Shown in pieces: positions 57,838-64,000 of a stretch of 64,000 bases of DNA. This DNA comes from Massilia sp. Root335 (GTDB lineage Bacteria > Pseudomonadota > Gammaproteobacteria > Burkholderiales > Burkholderiaceae_D): NCBI RefSeq assembly GCF_001425685.1, contig NZ_LMCY01000005.1:271-64270 (forward strand), read 5' to 3'. A program made the translations under genes and the position numbers. Position 1 is the stretch's first letter, and each line of letters starts with the position of its first letter. Below the pieces are notes generated by a model. That model saw only the letters and a program-made list of their open reading frames with translations. It was not told the origin of the DNA and searched no databases.

Positions 57838-58284
57838 ATGGAACCGACGACCATGGTGACTCCGACCACCCCCCCGACGATCCCGGCCCAACCCTGGCTC
57901 AAGAAAGTCCAATGGGACGAGCACGGCCTCGTGCCGGTGATCGCCCAGGAAGCCGGCAGCGGCGACATCCTGATGTTCGCCTGGATGAACCGCGAAGCGC
58001 TGGCCAAGACCGTGGAGCTGGGCGAGGCCGTGTACTGGAGCCGCTCGCGCAAGAAGCTGTGGCACAAGGGCGAAGAGTCCGGCCACGTGCAGAAAGTGCT
58101 GGAAATCCGCCTCGACTGCGACGAAGACGTGGTGCTGCTGAAGGTCGAGCAGGCCGGCGGCATCGCCTGCCACACCGGCCGCCATTCCTGCTTCTTCCAG
58201 AAGTTCGAGGACGGCGACTGGCACAGCGTCGAGCCGGTGCTGCAGGACCCGGACACCATCTATACCAACCCGAAAAAGAAATAG
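57838..58284 (+). CDS. hisI: Phosphoribosyl-AMP cyclohydrolase
   Basis: A 148-residue monofunctional HisI. Motifs are [32 protein letters not shown], the metal-site [10 protein letters not shown], and the zinc cysteines in [11 protein letters not shown]. The first 18 residues (Pro/Thr-rich) are an extension; an internal ATG six codons later would also serve. It opens the adenine ring of PR-AMP. Confidence 0.95.
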   Translation: MEPTTMVTPTTPPTIPAQPWLKKVQWDEHGLVPVIAQEAGSGDILMFAWMNREALAKTVELGEAVYWSRSRKKLWHKGEESGHVQKVLEIRLDCDEDVVLLKVEQAGGIACHTGRHSCFFQKFEDGDWHSVEPVLQDPDTIYTNPKKK

Positions 58285-58293
58285 CAGGAATAA

Positions 58294-58635
58294 ATGAGCA
58301 CGCAACTGGAACGCCTGGCGGCGCTGATCGAAACCCGCAAGCCGGCCAACGGCGGCGACCCGTCGTCCTCGTACGTGGCCAAGCTGTTCGCCAAGGGCGA
58401 CGACGCGATCCTGAAAAAGATCGGCGAGGAAGCCGTCGAGACCGTGATGGCCGCGAAGGACGTGCGCGCCGGCGCGGACGTCTCGAAGCTGCTGTACGAA
58501 ACGGCCGACCTGTGGTTCCATTCGATCGTCCTGCTGGCGCAGTTCGGCCTCACGCCGCAGCAGGTGCTGGACGAACTGGCGCGGCGCGAAGGCATTTCCG
58601 GCATCGAAGAAAAAGCGTCGCGCCCACAAGACTGA
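58294..58635 (+). CDS. hisE: Phosphoribosyl-ATP pyrophosphatase
   Basis: A 113-residue MazG-like all-alpha protein: the signature [12 protein letters not shown] for metal binding, [14 protein letters not shown], then [16 protein letters not shown] at the end. It cleaves PR-ATP to PR-AMP in the second step of histidine synthesis. hisI and hisE are separate genes here, not fused as in enterobacteria. Confidence 0.95.
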   Translation: MSTQLERLAALIETRKPANGGDPSSSYVAKLFAKGDDAILKKIGEEAVETVMAAKDVRAGADVSKLLYETADLWFHSIVLLAQFGLTPQQVLDELARREGISGIEEKASRPQD

Positions 58636-58653
58636 AGGAAACCTGGAGAGACC

Positions 58654-59028
58654 ATGGATAACTGCATCTTCTGCAAGATCGCCGCCAAGCAGATTCCGGC
58701 CAGCGTGGTGTACGAGGACGACGAATTGCTCGCGTTCAAGGACATCAACCCGGCGGCACCCGTTCACCTGCTCGTGATCCCGAAGCTGCACGTGGCCACC
58801 CTGTCCGATTGCACGGACGCGCACGCGGCCATCCTCGGCAAGATGCTGGCGCTGGCGCCGAAGCTGGCGGCCGAACACGGCATTGCCGTCAAGACGGGCC
58901 CGGACGGCCAGCGCAGCGGCGGTTATAAAACACTGTTCAACGTCGGTCCGGACGGCGGCCAGGAGGTCTATCACCTGCACCTGCACGTGTACGGCGGCCC
59001 GCGTCCGTGGCGCGGCCTGGGCACGTAA
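58654..59028 (+). CDS. HIT-family (histidine triad) nucleotide-binding protein
   Basis: A 124-residue HIT protein. CIFCKIAAKQIPASVVYEDD at the start carries the C-x-x-C zinc pair, VHLLVIPKLHV lies in the middle, and the triad reads EVYHLHLHVYGG with the H-x-H-x-H core. It hydrolyses adenosine phosphoramidates (HinT type). It follows hisE by 18 bases, an order typical of Burkholderiales his-tat clusters. Confidence 0.93.
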   Translation: MDNCIFCKIAAKQIPASVVYEDDELLAFKDINPAAPVHLLVIPKLHVATLSDCTDAHAAILGKMLALAPKLAAEHGIAVKTGPDGQRSGGYKTLFNVGPDGGQEVYHLHLHVYGGPRPWRGLGT

Positions 59029-59125
59029 TTCCCCAAAGGAAAGAGGGCATTCCCGCCCTGCATGGCTTATACTGGCGTAGCTTTAGCTTACGCTGATCGG
59101 GCTGCTGCCCGGCAAGGAGAAAACA

Positions 59126-59362
59126 ATGGGTTCGATGAGTATCTGGCACTGGCTGATCGTGCTGGTCGTGGTGGTGGTGGTGTTCGGTACGGGCAAGCTG
59201 CGCAATGCGGGCTCGGACCTGGGCAAGGCCGTCAAGGGTTTCAAGGATGGCGTGAAGGGCGAGGAAGACAAGGCCCCGGGCCAGACGACCGCGCAGCCGC
59301 CGCAGCAGGTGGCCGACAAGTCGACGATCGACGTCGACGCGCGCGAAAAAACGCGCCACTGA
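59126..59362 (+). CDS. tatA: Sec-independent translocase TatA
   Basis: A 78-residue TatA: one N-terminal membrane segment (about residues 5-20, [16 protein letters not shown]), the FGTGKL hinge, an amphipathic helix ([14 protein letters not shown]) and a charged polar tail. It oligomerises to pass folded twin-arginine proteins. It precedes tatB by 15 bases. Confidence 0.94.
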   Translation: MGSMSIWHWLIVLVVVVVVFGTGKLRNAGSDLGKAVKGFKDGVKGEEDKAPGQTTAQPPQQVADKSTIDVDAREKTRH

Positions 59363-59377
59363 TCCCGTCAGCCGTCC

Positions 59378-59884
59378 ATGATCGATCTCGGTCTTACCAA
59401 ACTCGCCATCATCGGCGCGGTGGCGCTGGTCGTGATTGGCCCCGAGAAATTGCCTAAGGTGGCGCGCATGGCCGGCACCCTGTACGGCCGCGCCCAGCGC
59501 TACCTGCACGAGGTGAAATCCGAGGTCTCGCGCGAGATCGAGATGGAAGAGTTGCGCAACCTGCACAAGGATATCCAGGACAGCGCGCAAAGCTTCAAGT
59601 CCGAGGTGGAGACGTTCAAGTCCGAGGTCGAGACCACCGTCTCGAGCCATATGGGCGAGGTCGAGTCCGCCTGGCGCGGCGACACGGCCGTCATGCCCAC
59701 GACGGCCACGCCGGACGACATCGAGCGCAAGGCGCGCGACTTCCGCCGCAAGAAGCTGGCCAGGACGTCGAGCATGCCGGCCTGGTACAAGAACCGCCAG
59801 GGCACGCGCCAGCACGTGCTGTCCGGCGCCGCGCGCGTGCGCAAATTCCGCCCCGGCGCCACCTCCAACACCACATTTTTCTAG
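59378..59884 (+). CDS. tatB: Sec-independent translocase TatB
   Basis: A 168-residue TatB: membrane segment (about residues 7-20, TKLAIIGAVALVVIG), the PEKLPKVAR hinge, then a long helix with a repeat SFKSEVE-TFKSEVE (about 68-83). It forms the TatBC receptor for twin-arginine signal peptides. The C-terminal part ends with a basic region near RKLARTSSMP. Confidence 0.94.
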   Translation: MIDLGLTKLAIIGAVALVVIGPEKLPKVARMAGTLYGRAQRYLHEVKSEVSREIEMEELRNLHKDIQDSAQSFKSEVETFKSEVETTVSSHMGEVESAWRGDTAVMPTTATPDDIERKARDFRRKKLARTSSMPAWYKNRQGTRQHVLSGAARVRKFRPGATSNTTFF

Positions 59885-59921
59885 ATGACGGCCGCCTCCG
59901 GGCGCCGCACCCTTGCGCCAG

Positions 59922-60677
59922 ATGACTGAAGAAACCGCGGGCGAAGAAACCTTCATCTCCCACCTGGTCGAGCTGCGCGACCGCCTGATCAAGGCGACGT
60001 ACGGCATCGTCCTCGCATGCATCGGGCTGCTGGTGTGGCCGGGCCCGGCGCGCATCTACGATTTCCTTGCCGCGCCCATGCTGGCCGCGCTGCCGGCCGG
60101 CTCCAAGATGATCGCCACGGGCGTCGTCTCGCCGTTCCTCGTGCCGATGAAGGTCACGTTGCTGATCGCCTTCATCCTCGCGCTGCCGTGGGTGTTCTAC
60201 CAGGTCTGGGCGTTCGTCGCGCCCGGGCTGTACGCGCACGAAAAACGGCTCGTGCTGCCGCTCGTGATCTCGTCGTCGGTGCTGTTCATCGCGGGCGTGG
60301 CGTTCTGCTATTTCTTCGTGTTCGGCCGCGTGTTCCACTTCATCGGCAATTTTTCTCCGAATTCCATCGCCGTGATGCCGGACATCGAGAACTACCTCGA
60401 TTTCGTGATGTCCATGTGCCTCGCGTTCGGCGCCACGTTCGAGGTGCCCGTCGTCGTCGTGATCCTCGTGCGCATGGGCATCGTCAGCGTCGAGAAGCTG
60501 CGCTCGATCCGTCCGTACGCCATCGTCGGCGCATTCGTGATCGCCGCCGTCGTCACGCCGCCGGACGCCGTCAGCCAACTGGCGCTGGCCGTGCCGATGT
60601 GCCTGCTGTTCGAGCTGGGCCTCATCATGGCGCCGATCTTCGTGCGTGTGTCGCGGGCGCCGGAGGAACACGCCTGA
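59922..60677 (+). CDS. tatC: Sec-independent translocase TatC
   Basis: A 251-residue polytopic membrane protein with six segments. TatC hallmarks are ETFISHLVELRDRLIKA at the N-terminus with the conserved HLxELRxR motif, FYQVWAFVAPGLYAHEK and SPNSIAVMPDIENYLDFV. It recognises twin-arginine signals. The ATG at 59922 is taken over an upstream TTG because the family start MTEETAGEE begins there. It ends the his-tat block. Confidence 0.95.
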   Translation: MTEETAGEETFISHLVELRDRLIKATYGIVLACIGLLVWPGPARIYDFLAAPMLAALPAGSKMIATGVVSPFLVPMKVTLLIAFILALPWVFYQVWAFVAPGLYAHEKRLVLPLVISSSVLFIAGVAFCYFFVFGRVFHFIGNFSPNSIAVMPDIENYLDFVMSMCLAFGATFEVPVVVVILVRMGIVSVEKLRSIRPYAIVGAFVIAAVVTPPDAVSQLALAVPMCLLFELGLIMAPIFVRVSRAPEEHA

Positions 60678-60700
60678 GCGTGCATACCGCTCCCTGAACG

Positions 60701-60723
60701 ACGGCGCCTGCGGGCGCCGTTTT
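60701..60723 (+). terminator. Intrinsic terminator after tatC
   Basis: ACGGCGCC and GGCGCCGT form an 8-bp stem with a TGCG loop, followed by TTTCGTTG, 24 bases after the stop. Confidence 0.85.
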
Positions 60724-60865
60724 CGTTGTAAACAAGCGCAAATGAGGACGCAGAGGTGCCGGGACCGGATCGGCCCCGTCCCCGGCATGCCGCTGACGAT
60801 CCGGCGGCTCCGTCGTACATGTCGCCCGAGCCTGTTCGTGCCGGCGGAGCCTTCACCGCCCGTTC

Positions 60866-62917
60866 CTATTCCACCGTGATCGGCAGGTCGCGCCCTTCCA
60901 GCGCCACCTGTCCCGCGAAATCCGCCGCGTAGATGCGCAGCACGTAGTCGCCCGGTTCCAGGCTGTCTACTTTCCAGCTGCCGGGCAGCGCGACGCCATC
61001 CTGCAGCGTGTTGTTGACGGCATAGGCGAACACCGTGGCCTTGCTGCCGTAGACCGTGATGCCGCTGTTTTCCGCGTACAGCAGCTTCACCGCTTCGCGC
61101 TCGCGCGGCAGGCGGTCGTAGGTTTGCGTGATGCGCGGCGCCTCGAACCCGGCGACCGGGCTGCCGTCCGCATGCAGCAGCTGGTAGCCCAATTTGTACA
61201 GGCCGAGGCGGCGCCGCGCCAGGTTGCCGTCCATCCGGTCGTAGGTGGCGGCCACGATCGTGAGGTCGCCGAGCGCGCGCGCCACGTGCAGGCGCTTGCC
61301 CCTTTTGCCAGGCAGGCGCTGGCCGCCGGCGTCGTACAGCGCGATGCTCTGGATGCGGGGCGGCACCGTGTCGCGCAGGCCGACGAACGGCAGCGCCAGC
61401 GCGTTGACGGCGCGGCCGCCGGGGTAGTACTCCATGTGCACGTGCGCCATCGGATTGATCGTGCCGAGCGCGTCGCCGACGGCAAAGCGCGTGCCGCGCC
61501 GCACGCGTACGCGTTCCGGCTTGCCGTTCGCGCCGGCCAGCACCTGGAAGCGCGGGTCGAGCGCATTGCCCTTGGCGTCGCGGCCCACGCGCATGTGGAT
61601 GTACGACAGCGGCCCGATGCTCATACCTTCGCCCAGCTGGCCGAACGCCCAGTTGGGATCAGGGTCGCCGACCGTCGCCGGCAGGACCGCCAGCACGCGC
61701 GCGCCCACGTCGGCGCGGATGTCCAGGCCCGCATGGAAGTGGTCGCGGTTCTCGCCGTCGTAGCTGCCGCGCACCTCGCCCAGCACGCCGACCACTTCGT
61801 GCGGTTCCCGTTGCGGGGCCACGGGCCAGGGCATGGATGCCACCGCGGGCAGCGCCGGTTTCGCGTACACGGGCGGCGCGCCCGGCCGGGGAGGCGCCAG
61901 CACGAACACCTGCTGCGCCTGGCCGTCCGCCACCAGCAGCGCACCGTCGCGCCTGACCGCGATGCCGCGCGGCGCGTACAGCCGCACGCTGCCGTCGCTG
62001 GCGTAGCTCGTGCCCGGCGGATGGTCGGCATCCGCCAGCGCGTGATACTGCCCGGCCGGGTCGAACTGGAGGATGCGTCCGCCCGCGCCGCTCGCGTACA
62101 GATAGCCGTCGTGCGTCAGCGCCAGCGCGACGGGGCGCCGCAGCAGCGGACGCCGCTCGGCCTCGGGTGCGCGCGCCAGCGTCGTCACGGCGCCGGCCGT
62201 GTCGATGCGCCGGATCGCGTTGTTGCCGGTATCGGCGACGAACAGCACGCCGTGCTTGTCGACCGCGATGGCGCAGGGCGTATCGAATGCCGCCGCGACG
62301 CCGACGCCGTCCAGGTAGGCGGGCGTGCCGCTGCCGGCCACCGTCGTCACCGCGCCGTCCCTGGCGATGCGCCGGATGCGGTCGTTGTAGGTGTCGGCCA
62401 CGTAGACGTTGCCGTCGCGGTCGACGGCCACGCCGACCGGCCCGTCGAAACCGGCGCCGCCGCCCGCCAGCGTGCTCACCCTGCCGTCGGGCGCCACCTT
62501 GCGGATCGCGTTGTTGCGGGTGTCGGCCACGTAGAGGTTGCCCAGGCGGTCGATGGCCAGCGCCGACGGCGTGTCGAACGCGGCGGCGGCGCCCAGGCCG
62601 TCCGCGAAGCCCGCGCGGCCGCCGGCGAAGGTCGTCATCCGGCCGTCGGGCGCAATGCGGCGGATGCAGCTGCAGTCGCCGCCGTCGGCCACGAACACGT
62701 TGCCGTGGGCGTCGACGACGGTGCCGAACGGATCGCCGAAGCGGCCCGCCAGCGGCATCACGCGTGCGCTCCACGCGGCCCTGGTCGGCGCGTCCGCGGG
62801 GCGCCAGAAGGGCCGTCCCGGCGTGGCGTCCTGGCGGGCGTTGAAGACGTACAGCGCCGTACCCCCGGCCAGCACGACGGCGCCCGCGAGCGCCGCGGCG
62901 AGAGGTTTGCGCTTCAC
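60866..62917 (-). CDS. NHL-repeat beta-propeller fused to M23-type peptidase domain
   Basis: A 683-residue protein with an N-terminal signal anchor (about residues 7-25). Residues about 50-345 hold five or six NHL repeats such as PSALAIDRLGNLYVADTRNN and PVGVAVDRDGNVYVADTYND. A LytM/M23-like domain follows: HFHAGLDI with H395 and D399 as the first zinc ligands, and MAHVHMEYY with H492-x-H494 as the second motif, so the zinc site looks complete. A C-terminal beta domain (about 520-683) ends the protein. It is probably periplasmic and acts on peptidoglycan or a related polymer. GTG start at 62917 abuts the stop of the DUF885 gene. Confidence 0.78.
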   Translation of the reverse strand: MKRKPLAAALAGAVVLAGGTALYVFNARQDATPGRPFWRPADAPTRAAWSARVMPLAGRFGDPFGTVVDAHGNVFVADGGDCSCIRRIAPDGRMTTFAGGRAGFADGLGAAAAFDTPSALAIDRLGNLYVADTRNNAIRKVAPDGRVSTLAGGGAGFDGPVGVAVDRDGNVYVADTYNDRIRRIARDGAVTTVAGSGTPAYLDGVGVAAAFDTPCAIAVDKHGVLFVADTGNNAIRRIDTAGAVTTLARAPEAERRPLLRRPVALALTHDGYLYASGAGGRILQFDPAGQYHALADADHPPGTSYASDGSVRLYAPRGIAVRRDGALLVADGQAQQVFVLAPPRPGAPPVYAKPALPAVASMPWPVAPQREPHEVVGVLGEVRGSYDGENRDHFHAGLDIRADVGARVLAVLPATVGDPDPNWAFGQLGEGMSIGPLSYIHMRVGRDAKGNALDPRFQVLAGANGKPERVRVRRGTRFAVGDALGTINPMAHVHMEYYPGGRAVNALALPFVGLRDTVPPRIQSIALYDAGGQRLPGKRGKRLHVARALGDLTIVAATYDRMDGNLARRRLGLYKLGYQLLHADGSPVAGFEAPRITQTYDRLPREREAVKLLYAENSGITVYGSKATVFAYAVNNTLQDGVALPGSWKVDSLEPGDYVLRIYAADFAGQVALEGRDLPITVE

Positions 62918-64000
62918 TTACCGCATCAACTCGCCGATGATCTTGACCGGCGCATTCCCGTACCCCAGGAACTGGTCGTGGAACTGCTTGAGGTCGAAGC
63001 GGTCGCCCAGCTGCTGCTTGCGGCGTTCGCGCAGTTCCATGATGTCGCTGTAGCCGCTGAAATAGCTGGACAGCTGCACGGACGACAGCTGCGCGCGACG
63101 CCATTTTTCGGCCGCTTCCTGCGGGGTCTGGAAGGCCTGGCGCACCAGCAGGTCCATGGCCTGCTCGCGCGTCATGCCCAGCACGTGCACGCTGTAGTCG
63201 AGGATCGTGTTGGAGACGCTGCGCAGGTTCCACTTGCACCACATCAGCCACAGCTCCGGCGCGTTGTCGCCGTAGCCCGAATCCAGCATCATGCGCTCGC
63301 CGTACACGGCCCAGCCCTCGACCATCGCGCCGTTGCCGAACAGGGTTTTCACCAGCGAGGGCGAACGGTTGGCGTTCATCAGCTGCGTGTAGTGGCCCGG
63401 GATCGCCTCGTGGATGTTCAGGATTTGCAGCATCCAGTTGTTGTACTCGCGCAGGCTGCTTTCGGCCTGCTCGGGCGTGAGGCCGTCCAGCGGCGTCACG
63501 TTGTAATAGGTTTTATCCTTCGGACGGTACGGCCCCGGCGCATCGATGCTGGCGCCGGCGACGCCGCGCTGGTACAGCGGCGTCTCGCGCACGACGAGCG
63601 GCTTGCTCGGATCGATCGTCACGAGGTTGTTCTTGACGACCCAGTCCTGCAACTGCGGGATCTGGCGGCGGATCTCGGACAGGAAGTTCGCCGGCGTCGT
63701 GTGCTGCAGCGAGAGCTTGTCGATCACCATGCCGATCTTCTTGTAGCGGTCGGCCGGCTTGGCGGTGCCGGCACCCACGGTCTTGTCCCACAACTGGTCC
63801 GACAAAGCGTCCATGCGCGTAAGGAGTTCGTCGCGCGCGGCCAGCGCCTTGCGGTAGGTCTGTTCGCCCGTGTTGGACGACTGGATCTCGAAGGCGAACT
63901 TTTGTTCGTACAGGTCCTTCCCGATGCGGAACGAGCGGGCGCGCTGCATTTGCACCTGCGATTTATCGAGGTCCGTCAAAAAGTCGACCCAGCCCAGCAC
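62918..64000 (-). CDS. DUF885-family metallohydrolase (partial, N-terminus beyond window)
   Basis: The visible 360 residues form the C-terminal half of a DUF885 protein, a group with a zinc-peptidase-like core. ILNIHEAIPGHYTQLM carries the HE-xxx-GH motif, and EGWAVYGERMMLDSG supplies the further glutamate. Full-length members have about 580-600 residues and a signal peptide, so roughly 220-240 residues lie past 64000. Its stop touches the start of the NHL/M23 gene, and both read the same way, so they form one operon, probably of secreted hydrolases. The apparent GTG start at the window edge is not real. Confidence 0.85.
   Translation of the reverse strand: MLGWVDFLTDLDKSQVQMQRARSFRIGKDLYEQKFAFEIQSSNTGEQTYRKALAARDELLTRMDALSDQLWDKTVGAGTAKPADRYKKIGMVIDKLSLQHTTPANFLSEIRRQIPQLQDWVVKNNLVTIDPSKPLVVRETPLYQRGVAGASIDAPGPYRPKDKTYYNVTPLDGLTPEQAESSLREYNNWMLQILNIHEAIPGHYTQLMNANRSPSLVKTLFGNGAMVEGWAVYGERMMLDSGYGDNAPELWLMWCKWNLRSVSNTILDYSVHVLGMTREQAMDLLVRQAFQTPQEAAEKWRRAQLSSVQLSSYFSGYSDIMELRERRKQQLGDRFDLKQFHDQFLGYGNAPVKIIGELMR

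Overview
The window is a GC-rich stretch (roughly two thirds G+C by eye) of a betaproteobacterial chromosome. Gene content and order point to Oxalobacteraceae, probably Massilia or a close relative. The mla lipid-transport operon, ibaG-murA, the complete his operon and tatABC follow each other as they do in Burkholderiales. Dispersed palindromes of the form GTCGTCCCCGC...GCGGGAACGAC sit between operons. No tRNA, rRNA, CRISPR array or prophage was found. Species assignment is an inference from recalled synteny, not from a search.

Layout. (1) 1-10.6 kb is an accessory metabolic area: LysR, SnoaL-like, azoreductase, two paralogous MarR regulators, a hotdog thioesterase, a thiolase, a MORN/TonB-like protein, GNAT, acyl-CoA dehydrogenase and SDR. 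It also holds broken genes: an SDR pseudogene at 1.6-2.2 kb and a head-to-head lysR/alcohol-dehydrogenase pair that lost both N-termini at about 6.3 kb. (2) 10.6-16.9 kb carries acyl-CoA and leucine catabolism: a second thiolase, aceK, isovaleryl-CoA dehydrogenase (liuA), its MerR regulator LiuR with two candidate operators, and an MBL hydrolase. (3) 17-28.9 kb holds a lambda-repressor-like regulator, ubiX-grxD, tex, an SDR/LysR divergent pair, a SNF2-family helicase, and a soluble PAS histidine kinase with its response regulator. (4) 28.9-36.3 kb has a RAYT-type transposase with a defective HUH motif and then gltBD. (5) 36.4-43 kb holds a PA14-like membrane protein and a 3-hydroxyisobutyrate-dehydrogenase-type gene. 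A three-gene type VI secretion island interrupts the end of that gene (PAAR protein, VRR-NUC nuclease effector, DUF3396-like immunity protein). CapA and a hydrolase follow. (6) 43.3-60.7 kb is a long co-oriented block: mlaFEDACB, an ABC-2 exporter, ibaG, murA, hisGD, a DNA methyltransferase, hisCBHAFIE, a HIT protein and tatABC. (7) 60.8-64 kb has an NHL-propeller/M23-peptidase fusion and a DUF885 hydrolase that runs off the end.

The most distinctive region is the T6SS effector-immunity island at about 38.3-41.3 kb. It is bounded by a duplicated copy of the 3' end of the dehydrogenase gene: 17 identical bases in the same reading frame, encoding the same nonapeptide. It carries low-GC tracts that begin inside the toxin gene and end inside the immunity gene, as expected if toxin-tip and immunity cassettes have been swapped. 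Other points of note are a DNA methyltransferase translationally coupled inside the his operon, the paired truncation of divergent genes, the RAYT protein lacking the second histidine of HUH, and the NHL/M23 fusion.
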